In this document: one piece after another, positions 9,273 to 18,643 of the stretch
Position numbering within the stretch: the first letter of the stretch is position 1
Layout: each line of letters begins with the position of its first letter
Assembly (NCBI GenBank): GCA_050179135.1
Contig: JBFXFK010000010.1
Span: 1 to 51,812, forward strand
Direction: 5' to 3'
From: UBA4064 sp050179135
Lineage (GTDB): Bacteria; Desulfobacterota; Desulfobacteria; Desulfobacterales; Desulfatirhabdiaceae
DNA: 51,812 bases
Translations under genes and position numbers: made by a program
The notes under the pieces: generated by a model
Database searches by the model: none
Seen by the model: only the letters and a program-made list of their open reading frames with translations
What the model was told of the DNA's origin: nothing

Positions 9273-11098
9273 TGGGTCTCCTTTATGAGACTGTTTGGCA
9301 ATTCCTCATATCCATCATTTTCAACCGGCTTTGAAACAATCGAATCCAGAAAATTCAGAAGCTCCTGATACTGCCTCCCGTCCACCATGTTGCGCAACCG
9401 GTCAGCCAGGTTTTTATCATGTTGGCCGATTCGGTCCACCACTTCCAGGCATAGCGAACAGTCCAGAAGCTCGGCAGCACGCAGAAGCTCCTGAATCAAA
9501 TCCGGCGGAATATTATAAAAATCCGCTGCCGACAACCCGACTGAATCATCTACAGCACCGGCGCTGTCTTCGACATATCGGAATTTCACCCCGAGGTGTT
9601 TGGACAGCGCATCAAATATGTCATTTTCCATAAAGGGTTTTCGGATAAAATCATCACACCCCGAGGCCAGAATTTCTTTTCGCTCTTCTTCCAGGGCATG
9701 CGCCGTTACCGCCACAATTTTGATATCGGCGCAGGCTTCGCCGGCCTTGATCTGCCGGGTCGCCTCTGTTCCGTTCATTACCGGCATGCGGATGTCCATC
9801 CATATCAGATCCGGATGCCACTGGTCGCAAAGCATCACCGCTTCCTGTCCATTGACCGCCTCCCGCAATTCAAACCCCAGCGGCTCCAGCATCCGGCGAA
9901 GCAGGAGCCGATTTTCCGGCTGATCTTCCGCAATCAGCAGGCGATAATGTTTTTGCCCATCGGCCAATCCGGCAACCCGGTCACGCTTCACCGCCACAGG
10001 CAGTTTGGCCTGATTCTGAACGATGAACACCGGAATCGTGAAAAAGAATATCGAGCCTTTTCCCACTTGGCTGTCAACACCGATTTGTCCGCCCATCAGC
10101 TCCACATTCCGCTTGCTGATGACCAATCCCAGACCGGTTCCTCTTTCGGTTGTCGGCGCACTGGCCAGTTGCTCAAATGCCTCGAATATCCGTTCCTGAT
10201 CGGCTTTTTCAATGCCGGTGCCGGTATCCGCCACTTCAAACCGTATCCAGATTTTTTTCGGGTCATTCGCTTCAGATCGTAAATCCGTGATATCCGGTTC
10301 CGGTGTAACGCGGACTCGCAGGGAAACACGGCCTGCCCGGGTATATTTCAGGGCATTTCCGATCAGATTGATCAGAACCTGTCGCAACTTGCCGGAATCA
10401 ACCCGAACACGCCCGGGAAGATCATCCGGAATCTCCAGGGAAAATATCAGCCCCTTTTCAACAAAACGGGAATGCATCAGGGCATGAATGTCATGAATCA
10501 GTTGCCTCAGATCGGTATCGGTCTCTTCCAGGTGGACCTTGCCGGATTCGATCCGGGCAATATCCAGAATGTTGTTGATCAACTCCAGCAGGTGTTCGCC
10601 GCTTCGGGTAATGATGTCCAGTATTTCCTTGTGGTTGTCCGTTGCATCCGGTGCATTCCGGAGCTGGCGGGAAAAGCCAAGGACCGCATTCAGCGGCGTG
10701 CACAGTTCATGGCTCATGTTGGCCAGAAACATGCTTTTGGCCCGGTTGGCGGTTTCGGCCTGTTCCTGGGCCTTTTTGGCGCGTGCATTGGCCCGGCGCA
10801 TGGCTTCGGCAAGGATGGAAATCATGGTGCTGCTTAACAGAAAAACCGACATGGCCATCCATTCGACAGACGACATATGGCCCTGCTGTATCCAGTAATA
10901 ACACAGCAGGGCCGAAGGAATGGTTGTCAACAGGCCGGCAGGCAATCCGCCAATGATGGCCGCAATCATTACAGCCGGATAGTAGGTCAGATAAGCGGTT
11001 GATCGCCCCAGATCCGCAAAAAAAGCGGACCTCAGAACCGAGGCCATCACGATGATCGTGATGGCTGTAGCCAGATTGAACAGTTTTTTTTGAATCAT
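9269..11098 (-). CDS. Membrane-bound hybrid histidine kinase with C-terminal receiver
   Basis: A 609-residue sensor kinase. Residues 1-100 contain several hydrophobic helices resembling the small DUF4118-type membrane sensor (YLTYYPAVMIAAIIGGLPAG). A short coiled linker (RANARAKKAQEQAETANRAK) follows, then a HisKA domain with phospho-acceptor SHELCTPLN, where a Cys replaces the usual Arg. Next come an ATPase domain (ADTGTGIEKADQERIFEAF, then GTGLGLVISK) and a receiver with IWMDIRMPVMNG. The last 90 residues are helical and may be a degenerate Hpt-like tail, but no phospho-histidine motif is obvious. It lies between two other kinases on the same strand and is coupled by ATGA to the next one. 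Confidence 0.88.
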   Translation of the reverse strand: MIQKKLFNLATAITIIVMASVLRSAFFADLGRSTAYLTYYPAVMIAAIIGGLPAGLLTTIPSALLCYYWIQQGHMSSVEWMAMSVFLLSSTMISILAEAMRRANARAKKAQEQAETANRAKSMFLANMSHELCTPLNAVLGFSRQLRNAPDATDNHKEILDIITRSGEHLLELINNILDIARIESGKVHLEETDTDLRQLIHDIHALMHSRFVEKGLIFSLEIPDDLPGRVRVDSGKLRQVLINLIGNALKYTRAGRVSLRVRVTPEPDITDLRSEANDPKKIWIRFEVADTGTGIEKADQERIFEAFEQLASAPTTERGTGLGLVISKRNVELMGGQIGVDSQVGKGSIFFFTIPVFIVQNQAKLPVAVKRDRVAGLADGQKHYRLLIAEDQPENRLLLRRMLEPLGFELREAVNGQEAVMLCDQWHPDLIWMDIRMPVMNGTEATRQIKAGEACADIKIVAVTAHALEEERKEILASGCDDFIRKPFMENDIFDALSKHLGVKFRYVEDSAGAVDDSVGLSAADFYNIPPDLIQELLRAAELLDCSLCLEVVDRIGQHDKNLADRLRNMVDGRQYQELLNFLDSIVSKPVENDGYEELPNSLIKETQ

Positions 11099-11192
11099 GA
11101 TTATCGCGTTCAGTATCGAGAAGCAGCCAGGCCGACCAACCGCTTTGCCGTTAACGACCCGCCTCCCTTCGGGCGGCAGGTCTGGAGAGGGA

Positions 11193-13583
11193 TCATGTTA
11201 TGCCGGCAGCCTCATCCAGCACCTTTCTGACCATTTCCGCCAGATCACCTGCACCAACAGGCTTCATCAGATACCCTTTGACACCCATATCCCTGGCGCG
11301 CTGGGCATCTGTTTCATTGCCAAAACCCGTACAGAGAATGATCGGAAGCCCCGGTTTTATTGAGAGCAATTCTCTTGCCAACTGATCCCCGGTCATATTG
11401 GGCATCCCCCTGTCACTGATCACCAGGTCAAAATTATCCGGATTGGCCTGGAATGCCGCCAATGCATCCGGGCTGCTGGTCCGGACAGTGGTCCGGTAGC
11501 CCAGTCTCTCCAGCATCCGCTGTTCCATGTTCACGATCGGCTCTTCATCATCGACCAGCAAAATTCTTTCGGTACCGGTCGGGTAAATTTTTGTCACAAT
11601 GACATTTTTTTTGTCATCTCCATCTTCCATGAGGGGCAAATACACCTGAAAGGCGGTTCCCTTGCCGATTTCGCTGACCACCTGAATATCCCCGTCATGT
11701 TCTTTCACAATGCCATGCACGACAGAAAGACCCAGTCCCGTGCCCTTTCCCAGCGATTTGGTTGTAAAGTATGGCTCGAAGATTTTATGGAGCAGACTCT
11801 GATCGATTCCGGTCCCGGTGTCGGAGATGGTCATACAGGCATATTTGCCGGATTTCATCAAACCATCATGGGATTGATTTTTTTCAGGCATGCTTTCTTT
11901 CAGTCCAACATGGATGGTTCCGCCCGTGTCTTCCAATACATGAAAAGCATTGGTGATCAGGTTCATGGCAATCTGGTGCAATTGGGTGGGATCCGCAGAA
12001 ACTGTTCCGCAATTCGAATCGATCAGACTTTCAATGTTAATGTTCATTGGTATTGTCGCCCGGGCCAGTTTGAGAACCTCTTTCAGAATGGGCTGAATCC
12101 GGATGGGCAGTTTCTGTGGATTGGACTGACGGGCAAAGGCCAGTATCTGCTTGACCAGATCACTGCCCCGTTTTGCGGATTTATAAATCTGACCGACATT
12201 TTCATGCCAATGATTGTCTTCTGGTATGTCTTCCAAAAGCATTTCTGAAAGACCGCTGATCGGGAACAGAATATTGTTCAGATCATGGGCAATGCCACCG
12301 GCAAGCGATCCGATGGCCTCCATTTTCTGGGCCTGCCGGATTCTGGCTTCAAGCATGGCTTTCTCGGCCTCCGCCTGCTTGCGCTCGGTAATATCCCGGA
12401 CACTCCCTACAATGGCTTTGATGGCGGGTTCGTTGATAAAACTCTGCCCCACCGCTTCCAGATGCACCCATTCTCTGGTTTTGTGGATATGCCGGTACTG
12501 AACTTTGAAAATTTCCGACGGGTGCACAATCGCCTCCTGCCACACCATCATGACATGATCCATATCCTCCGGATGGATGACCGCATCGATGGGTTTGCCG
12601 ATCACCTCTTCGGGCCGGTAACCGGAAATCCGTTCCACAGCCGGGCTGACATACCGTTGCGTGCCATCGGGGTTGATGACCACAATGATATCCGAGGTGT
12701 TTTTTACCATTAACCGAAAGCGCTCTTCGCTTTCCCGCAATTCTTTTTCCGAACGTTTGTAAGCGGTAATGTCTGTCGCGACACCACACAACGCCTTAGG
12801 CGCCCCAAGTGTGTCATAAACAACCCGGGTACGGCAGTCCAAAAAGACTTCAGTGCCATCGGTCGTAAAATTGACCACTTCTCCCCGCCACGAACCATTC
12901 TTCAATGTTTTTATGACAATTTCCCGTTGGGTCGCACCCTGCTGCGGGTCTTCCCCATAAATGTCGGTTGATCTGCCCAGAAGTTCTTCTTTCGGGCGCC
13001 CCAGCTTCTTGACCTGTGCCTGATTGACATAGGAAATGACACCATCAAGATCGGTAATGGTCACCATGTCCTGGATTTGATCCAGAACAAGCGATCGCAG
13101 CCGGATATCTTCTTCCTGTTTTTTCATTTCGGTGATATCCCGGAGAAAGGCAACCATCCGGCCGCCTTCCGCAGGCATGTATTGGGCGCTGACCTCGATA
13201 TCGATAATGCGGCCGTCCCTGTGGCGATGACGGGATTTGAAACGATCTTCTCCCTGCGCCATGATTTTTTTCATATGCCGGATGGTGTCTTCACGTGTCT
13301 CCATATCCTCGATGTCTGAAATGGTCATGGCAAGCAGTTCGGATTTGCTGTATCCACTCATCCGGCAGTAAGCCTCATTGACTTCCAGAAATTTCCCCTG
13401 AAGATCCGCTATCCAGAATCCATCCATGGCCGTCTGAAGAATGGTCCGATGCAATGATTCTCTCTCCTGCAATATCTTTTTTGTCCATTTTTGACAGTCC
13501 TCATCAAGTGACCGGCTGGCGATGATCTGCTCCAGCTCACGGACTCTTCTTTCCAGTTCTTCACAGGATGGTTTTTCTGACAT
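11193..13583 (-). CDS. Multi-PAS hybrid histidine kinase with C-terminal receiver
   Basis: A 796-residue soluble sensor kinase without membrane segments. A short coiled-coil start (CEELERRVRELEQIIASR) is followed by at least three PAS domains, one with AYCRMSGYSKSELLAM. Then come the HisKA motif GGIAHDLNNILFPISGLSE, an ATPase domain with GKGTGLGLSVVHGIV, and a receiver domain whose acceptor lies in VISDRGMPNMTG. An ATG also occurs six bases upstream at 13589, but AGGA stands seven bases before the 13583 ATG and directly abuts the other, so 13583 is preferred. This kinase class is common in sulfate-reducing Desulfobacterota. The signal is unknown. A 94-base spacer with a weak hairpin separates it from the next kinase. 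Confidence 0.88.
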   Translation of the reverse strand: MSEKPSCEELERRVRELEQIIASRSLDEDCQKWTKKILQERESLHRTILQTAMDGFWIADLQGKFLEVNEAYCRMSGYSKSELLAMTISDIEDMETREDTIRHMKKIMAQGEDRFKSRHRHRDGRIIDIEVSAQYMPAEGGRMVAFLRDITEMKKQEEDIRLRSLVLDQIQDMVTITDLDGVISYVNQAQVKKLGRPKEELLGRSTDIYGEDPQQGATQREIVIKTLKNGSWRGEVVNFTTDGTEVFLDCRTRVVYDTLGAPKALCGVATDITAYKRSEKELRESEERFRLMVKNTSDIIVVINPDGTQRYVSPAVERISGYRPEEVIGKPIDAVIHPEDMDHVMMVWQEAIVHPSEIFKVQYRHIHKTREWVHLEAVGQSFINEPAIKAIVGSVRDITERKQAEAEKAMLEARIRQAQKMEAIGSLAGGIAHDLNNILFPISGLSEMLLEDIPEDNHWHENVGQIYKSAKRGSDLVKQILAFARQSNPQKLPIRIQPILKEVLKLARATIPMNINIESLIDSNCGTVSADPTQLHQIAMNLITNAFHVLEDTGGTIHVGLKESMPEKNQSHDGLMKSGKYACMTISDTGTGIDQSLLHKIFEPYFTTKSLGKGTGLGLSVVHGIVKEHDGDIQVVSEIGKGTAFQVYLPLMEDGDDKKNVIVTKIYPTGTERILLVDDEEPIVNMEQRMLERLGYRTTVRTSSPDALAAFQANPDNFDLVISDRGMPNMTGDQLARELLSIKPGLPIILCTGFGNETDAQRARDMGVKGYLMKPVGAGDLAEMVRKVLDEAAGIT

Positions 13584-14247
13584 GTTCATTTCCTGAAAGT
13601 CTATATTGCGATTTCCTTAAACGCCCTCTTCCATCAGGAGAGGACTGGGGTGAGGCTATCAAAATCGCATATGGTGATCGATCAATATATAATATCGGGA
13701 AAATATCGGAGAAACTGAAGTTTTCAATAACGATTCCCGAACTGGAGATTGGGAATCCGCGCAACGTTCGATTTTAAGGCAACATTCTGATCGGACGGCC
13801 AATGGCCTGATCCATGTTTTGAAACAATGGCCGAAACGATTACCCGTGCCGGCATGAGGCAATGACAATCATAATCTTCTAATGAAACAAGGGATTAAAT
13901 CCAATTGCAATCTTTGACCGCATACCATAAATCTGTCAATAAAATTTAATGAAATAGGCTGAAGTCTGAAGACTGAAGGTGCTGCAACCGGCATTCTGGC
14001 GGCGCAGCCGTCGGACAGTCAGGCGGCTTCTCAATCCGCACCAATACGGCATGTATTTTCATGGCAACATAGGAATCTCCCTAACCCACTTGAAAAAACA
14101 GATCTACTGCGATACGTTACAACTTGAAAATTCCTGTCATCCATGCGGGCATCAATTTTTGTGTGTTACCGTTTTGGAACCCGGGTCATTACGATTCCTG
14201 ATTGGCGGAAATATTAATTTGTTCCGTCCATACCCAAGGAGGTCGCC
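13584..14247. other. Intergenic region with several dispersed motifs, no gene seen
   Basis: About 660 bases between the divergent kinase and methyltransferase genes. No reading frame here looks coding. At 13623-13655 there is a motif of the CCTCACCCCAGTCCTCTCC type that recurs between genes in many Proteobacteria. At 13732-13757 lies a hairpin (listed separately). At 13966-13980 there is a short run of the GGCTGAAG type. The rest is AT-rich and probably carries the promoters of both neighbours. Confidence 0.5.
13732..13757. repeat. Short hairpin repeat, copy 1 (TTCCC...GGGAA family)
   Basis: Arms GATTCCC (13732-13738) and GGGAATC (13751-13757) enclose GAACTGGAGATT. A related and more perfect hairpin with the same AGGAGATTGGGAA core occurs at 41878-41909. 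Hairpins of the general form TTCCCAAGC...TTGGGAA are dispersed in many bacterial genomes. The function is unknown. Confidence 0.55.
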
Positions 14248-14946
14248 ATGGACACGAAATGTCTCCTGATTCTGATTGCCTTCCTTCTTTTTTTGTCTCC
14301 TGTTCAGGCCGATGATATCCATCAGTCCCGACGCGAAACCATGGTCCAGACCCAGATTGTTGCGCGCGGCATCCGGGACGAAACCACAATCCAGGCCATG
14401 CGGTCCGTACCCAGGCATCTCTTTGTCGCCCCTTCCCTGATCGACAGCGCCTATCTGGACCAGCCCCTGACCATCGGTTACGGGCAGACCATCTCTCAGC
14501 CCTATATTGTCGCGTACATGACAGAACTGATTCGTCCCAAAGCAGCGGATCGCATTCTGGAGATCGGTACCGGGTCCGGATATCAGGCAGCCGTTTTGGC
14601 GGAAATTGTCAACCAGGTTTATACCATCGAGATTATACCGGAATTGGGCAATGCATCCCGGGACCGTTTGCAGAAACTGGGGTATCGGAATATTCAGATC
14701 CGTGTGGCTGACGGATATGAGGGATGGCCGGACCAGGCGCCCTTTGACGCCATTGTGGTGACAGCGGCGGCCGAATATATTCCGCCGCCGCTGATCAGGC
14801 AATTGAAGGAGGGTGGCCGCATGGTCATCCCTGTCGGGTCTCCCTTTCTGGTGCAAACACTCATGCTGGTGGAAAAAGAAAAAGGAATCGTCAGGACAAC
14901 CAGCCTGGCGCCGGTCCGCTTTGTGCCTTTCCGGAGAAGCCCGTGA
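14248..14946 (+). CDS. pcm: Exported protein-L-isoaspartate O-methyltransferase
   Basis: A 232-residue PIMT-family enzyme. It transfers a methyl group from S-adenosylmethionine to damaged isoaspartyl residues so that they can revert to aspartate. The family motifs are clear: GQTISQPYIVAYM, then the SAM-binding motif ILEIGTGSGYQAAVLAE near residue 104, and GWPDQAPFDAIVVTAA. Residues 1-22 form a signal peptide (MDTK, a hydrophobic core, then SPVQA-DD), so the enzyme is predicted to be exported. That is unusual, because the methyl donor is cytoplasmic. An AAGGAGG site precedes the ATG. Its stop overlaps the next gene by GTGA, suggesting coupled function with that membrane protein. Confidence 0.9.
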   Translation: MDTKCLLILIAFLLFLSPVQADDIHQSRRETMVQTQIVARGIRDETTIQAMRSVPRHLFVAPSLIDSAYLDQPLTIGYGQTISQPYIVAYMTELIRPKAADRILEIGTGSGYQAAVLAEIVNQVYTIEIIPELGNASRDRLQKLGYRNIQIRVADGYEGWPDQAPFDAIVVTAAAEYIPPPLIRQLKEGGRMVIPVGSPFLVQTLMLVEKEKGIVRTTSLAPVRFVPFRRSP

Positions 14947-17354
14947 TACCGGCCGGAACGTATCCGGCCATCGGGCTGCTTTCGGCTGCGGTCATCGCCT
15001 ACCAACTGGCGCTGATGCAAATCCTCTCCATCACCCAGTGGCATCACTTTGCCCATATGGTCATTTCCGTTGCCCTGCTGGGATTCGGCGCCGCGGGAAC
15101 CGGTCTATCCCTGTGGAAGAAGGCGCTTGCAAACCGGTTTGACCAGGTCTTTCCCGCCCTGATGTTTCTTTGCGGCGCCGCCATGTCCGCCGGGATTGGT
15201 GTCTCGCAACTTCCCGGTATCCGCTTCGACTCCTACCTGCTGTTCACCGGAAACCTGCATGCAGGCAAGCTGATGATGACCTATGGTGTGTTTTTTGTTC
15301 CCTTCTGTCTGGCGGCCCTGGCCATCGGGCTGGCATTTACACAATACAGCCAGAAGATCGGCGCCCTGTATTGCTGGAATCTGGGCGGCTCTGCCGCCGG
15401 CGGACTGCTCGCGATTGGCTTGATGTGGCGCTTTCCACCCCGCGAAATTCCGGCAATTCTGGCAATCATTCCCTTTTTATCGGGTGTTTTGGCCTCATCC
15501 AGAAAACCCGGGGCCTGGATCATGATTATCGCCACGGTTTCCCTCATTTGCACAAATTTGGCAATCATTCGACCGCCGGCGTTGGCGCCGTCCGAATTCA
15601 AAAGCATCAGTCGGGCCATGCAGCTTCCCGGGGCTCAGGTGATGCTGGAAAAAAGCAGCCCGCACGGATTTTTTCAGGTTTTTTCATCACCGGCCCTTCG
15701 CCATGCACCCGGACTCAGCCTGACCTATCCACAAGCGGTTCCGGTCCGCCAGGCGGTTTTCAACAATGGCGACTGGGTTGGTCCCCTGGCGCCCCTGTCG
15801 CAAAAGAACGCCGATTCGGTCATGGATTTTTCCACCGCAGCCCTGCCCTACGCCCTGGCCAAACGCAAAACAGCGCTGGTGCTGAACATGTCAACGGGAA
15901 CGCATGTGGTCCAGGCCATCCACCGGGGGGTGGACCGGATTACGGCTGTTGAACCCAATCCGGTCCTGCTTGAACTCCTCGGGACAGAACTTGCGGAAAC
16001 AGTGGACAATTTCCTGAATCGCCCCGCACTGACCGTAAAAAATACCGATCCCCGAACCTGGCTCCTGACAGACCCGTCATGCTACGACCTGATCATTCTG
16101 CCAACCATCGATACCTTCGGGGGAACGTCCGGGCTCAATGCGATCCAGGAACACTACCTCTTCACAACAGAAGCGTTTGGCGATGTCTGGCGGAGACTGA
16201 CCCCGACGGGTGTCCTGAGCATCACGTGCTGGATGGACTATCCACCGCGTCATAGCCTGAAAATTCTGTCCACCCTTGTTGAAATGCTTGACGGGCATGA
16301 CATGGACACCCCCCGGGCGGTTATTGCCGCGGTACGAAGCTGGGGAACCATCACCTTCATGGTCAAAAAAACGCCCTTCAATCCGGAAGAAATCCGGGAT
16401 ATCCGCAGCTTCTGCAAGGAGATGGGCTTTGATCCGGCTCTTCTGCCCGACATCCAGACATCCGAACGCCAGTTTTTCAATGTGCTGCCGGATGATCTTT
16501 TTTTCAACGCACTGGATCAGATGCTGTCACCCGATCGGGCAGATCTCATTGCCGACCATGATTTCAACATTGCGCCATCCACGGATGACCGTCCCTACTT
16601 TGCCCAGTTTCTTCGCTGGAAAAGTCTTCCGAACCTCGTCGATCATTTTGGAAGGCAGACGGCGCCTTTTTTTGAAATCGGCTACCTTGTGGTCTTTTTG
16701 ACCCTGTTTCAGACCGCGCTGGCTGCGGTATTGCTGATGATCATTCCGCTTCTGACCAAAACCGGACCATCCCTCGGCAGGTCCCGGATTTTTTTCTATT
16801 TCAGCGGAATCGGCATCGGTTATATTTTTGTAGAAATGGCCATGATCCAGCGGTTCGGTCTTTATTTCGGAAACCCGCTCCATGCGGTCGCCGCCGTTAT
16901 CAGCCTGATGCTCATGGCCTCCGGCATGGGCAGTTATTTCTCTGCCGGATTGACATCCTCCCGGATAAGATCAACTGTTGTCCTGGCAGGAATCATTCTG
17001 CTTCTGCTTTTTGACAGCGCGTTTTTGACGCCCCTTCTCCTGAAGACCATCGGATTTTCTGCGTCAGGCAAGTTTGTGATCGCCTTTCTCATTCTTTTCC
17101 CGGTGGGGTTTCTGATGGGAATACCCTTTCCCGCAGGCATTGCCATGCTCAGGGAAATAAGCCAGGGCGACATTCCGTGGGCCTGGGGCATCAACGGCTG
17201 CTTCTCGGTCATCAGCACGGCACTGGCCACAATCATCGCGGTTGAGGCCGGATTCACGGCGGTCATGGTCTGCGCCGCCCTGGCATACACCTGGACCCTG
17301 GCCGCCGACAGACGCTTCCGCGTCTCCACCGTCACGAACGGTAAACGCTCATGA
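14943..17354 (+). CDS. Polytopic membrane protein with spermidine-synthase-like domain
   Basis: An 803-residue protein with hydrophobic helices over roughly residues 1-215, a soluble Rossmann-type domain at about 295-520, and a second membrane block from about 575 to 795. The soluble part resembles spermidine synthase: LVLNMSTGTHVVQAIHRG, then ITAVEPNPVLLELL, then YDLIILPTIDTFGGTSG. The glycine-rich GGGDG motif of true synthases is degraded, so aminopropyl transfer is doubtful. The start is GTG, sharing GTGA with the pcm stop. A polyamine importer begins 200 bases downstream, which makes a polyamine or SAM-linked role attractive but unproven. The last codons fall inside a 120-base dispersed repeat. 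Confidence 0.82.
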   Translation: MIPAGTYPAIGLLSAAVIAYQLALMQILSITQWHHFAHMVISVALLGFGAAGTGLSLWKKALANRFDQVFPALMFLCGAAMSAGIGVSQLPGIRFDSYLLFTGNLHAGKLMMTYGVFFVPFCLAALAIGLAFTQYSQKIGALYCWNLGGSAAGGLLAIGLMWRFPPREIPAILAIIPFLSGVLASSRKPGAWIMIIATVSLICTNLAIIRPPALAPSEFKSISRAMQLPGAQVMLEKSSPHGFFQVFSSPALRHAPGLSLTYPQAVPVRQAVFNNGDWVGPLAPLSQKNADSVMDFSTAALPYALAKRKTALVLNMSTGTHVVQAIHRGVDRITAVEPNPVLLELLGTELAETVDNFLNRPALTVKNTDPRTWLLTDPSCYDLIILPTIDTFGGTSGLNAIQEHYLFTTEAFGDVWRRLTPTGVLSITCWMDYPPRHSLKILSTLVEMLDGHDMDTPRAVIAAVRSWGTITFMVKKTPFNPEEIRDIRSFCKEMGFDPALLPDIQTSERQFFNVLPDDLFFNALDQMLSPDRADLIADHDFNIAPSTDDRPYFAQFLRWKSLPNLVDHFGRQTAPFFEIGYLVVFLTLFQTALAAVLLMIIPLLTKTGPSLGRSRIFFYFSGIGIGYIFVEMAMIQRFGLYFGNPLHAVAAVISLMLMASGMGSYFSAGLTSSRIRSTVVLAGIILLLLFDSAFLTPLLLKTIGFSASGKFVIAFLILFPVGFLMGIPFPAGIAMLREISQGDIPWAWGINGCFSVISTALATIIAVEAGFTAVMVCAALAYTWTLAADRRFRVSTVTNGKRS

Positions 17355-17459
17355 TCAAGGGCTTGCTCACCCCCGGGCATGAAAATGATATCTTCCGATT
17401 AAACTTTGTGCCTTTGCCCCTCTGCCCCTTTGCACCTGAACAATTATTTTCATGGTAAA
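17340..17459 (+). repeat. 120-bp dispersed repeat, copy 1 (contains TTTGCCCC octamers)
   Basis: This stretch matches 51578-51700 along its whole length by eye. Shared blocks are GGTAAACG at the left end, a CATGA, TCACCCCC, ATGAAAATGA, TTAAACTTTG, the tandem octamers TTTGCCCC and TCTGCCCC, and GGTAAA at the right end. The left end covers the last five codons and the stop of the upstream membrane-protein gene. Both copies are in the same orientation. Confidence 0.75.
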
Positions 17460-17462
17460 GTG

Positions 17463-17492
17463 TTGACACCCCGAATAACAATCCGCTATTTT
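17463..17492 (+). promoter_or_regulatory. Candidate sigma-70 promoter for the pot operon
   Basis: A perfect -35 box TTGACA at 17463-17468 is followed after 18 bases by TATTTT at 17487-17492. It lies about 70 bases before potA and just after the end of the dispersed repeat. The -10 box is a weak match, so this is tentative. Confidence 0.4.
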
Positions 17493-17560
17493 TACACCCT
17501 CAAAAACACGAGTTCATTTTTCCACCATCAATTCTTCCAACTGTTACTGGTCGTCGCGCC

Positions 17561-18643
17561 ATGCTTGAAATTCGGGATGTGTCAAAACGATATGGTGATG
17601 CCACGGTCGTGCAGACCGTCAACCTGCGGGTCGAGCGCGGCGAGTTTTTTTGCATTCTGGGGCCAAGCGGGTGCGGTAAAACCACGCTGCTTCGCCTGAT
17701 CGCCGGCTTTGAGCGCCCCTCCAGCGGCAGTATCGTTCTCGACGGCGTCGATATTACCGATGTTCCGCCCTATCTGCGTGATGTGAATACTGTTTTTCAA
17801 AACTACGCCCTGTTTCCCCACTACACCATATTCGAGAATGTGGCCTATGGATTGCGCGTAAAAAAACGCCCGGCCAAAGAAATTACCGAACGGGTTAACC
17901 AGGCCCTTCAGTCGGTCGGGCTTTCAGACTTTGGCAAACGCATGCCGTCCCAGGTATCCGGCGGTCAGCAGCAACGGGTTGCCCTGGCCCGCGCCCTGAT
18001 CAATAAGCCCAAAATTCTGTTGCTGGATGAGCCCCTCTCGGCCCTTGACAAAAAAATCGGCGAGCAGATGCGCTATGAACTGGCCGACCTTCAGGCAAAG
18101 ACCGGCAACACCTTTATTTATGTCACCCACAATCAGACAGAAGCGCTGTCCATGGCCAGCCGCATCGCCGTCATCAATCACGGATCCATCGAGCAGTGCG
18201 ATACACCGTCCGGGCTCTATCAGTTGCCCGCAACCCGTTTTGTCGCCGATTTTATCGGCTCCATGAATTTTTTTAATGGTGTGGTGACCGACATCCATGC
18301 CGATCACTTCGGAATCGATCTTGCCGGACAGACCCACATTCAGCGACGGGGAAAAACCGATTTTCATCCGGGTCAGAATGTCCTGTTCGGCATCCGGCCC
18401 GAGCAGTTGCGGATCAGCCTGCTGGAACCCAAAGACTATGAGAACGGATTTTTCGGCCGGATCGAACGCAGTGTGTTTATCGGCGATGCCACCCAACTGA
18501 CCATACGGCTGGAAAGCGCGACCCGTATGGATGTCCGGGCGCCCAATTACCTGATGATTGAAAATCGGGTCATGGCGCTCGAGCCCAATGAAGATATCTG
18601 GGTGATCTGGAGCAAGGGATCAGGGATCGTGCTGCATGGGTAA
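17561..18643 (+). CDS. potA: Spermidine/putrescine ABC transporter ATP-binding protein PotA
   Basis: A 360-residue cytoplasmic ATPase that powers polyamine import. Walker A is GPSGCGKTT near residue 35, the Q-loop is VFQNYALFPH, the signature is VSGGQQQRVALARAL and Walker B is ILLLDEPLSALD. The C-terminal 120 residues form the TOBE regulatory domain typical of PotA/CysA-like ATPases. No strong ribosome site precedes the ATG, but the N-terminal MLEIRDVSKRYGD fits the family start. The end overlaps potB by eight bases. Length and motif order match PotA; the permease neighbours make polyamine the likely substrate class. Confidence 0.93.
   Translation: MLEIRDVSKRYGDATVVQTVNLRVERGEFFCILGPSGCGKTTLLRLIAGFERPSSGSIVLDGVDITDVPPYLRDVNTVFQNYALFPHYTIFENVAYGLRVKKRPAKEITERVNQALQSVGLSDFGKRMPSQVSGGQQQRVALARALINKPKILLLDEPLSALDKKIGEQMRYELADLQAKTGNTFIYVTHNQTEALSMASRIAVINHGSIEQCDTPSGLYQLPATRFVADFIGSMNFFNGVVTDIHADHFGIDLAGQTHIQRRGKTDFHPGQNVLFGIRPEQLRISLLEPKDYENGFFGRIERSVFIGDATQLTIRLESATRMDVRAPNYLMIENRVMALEPNEDIWVIWSKGSGIVLHG

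Noticed and set aside
17409..17440. Short tandem TTTGCCCC units as a possible CRISPR remnant
   Set aside because: The units are contiguous octamers without spacers and no cas gene is present.
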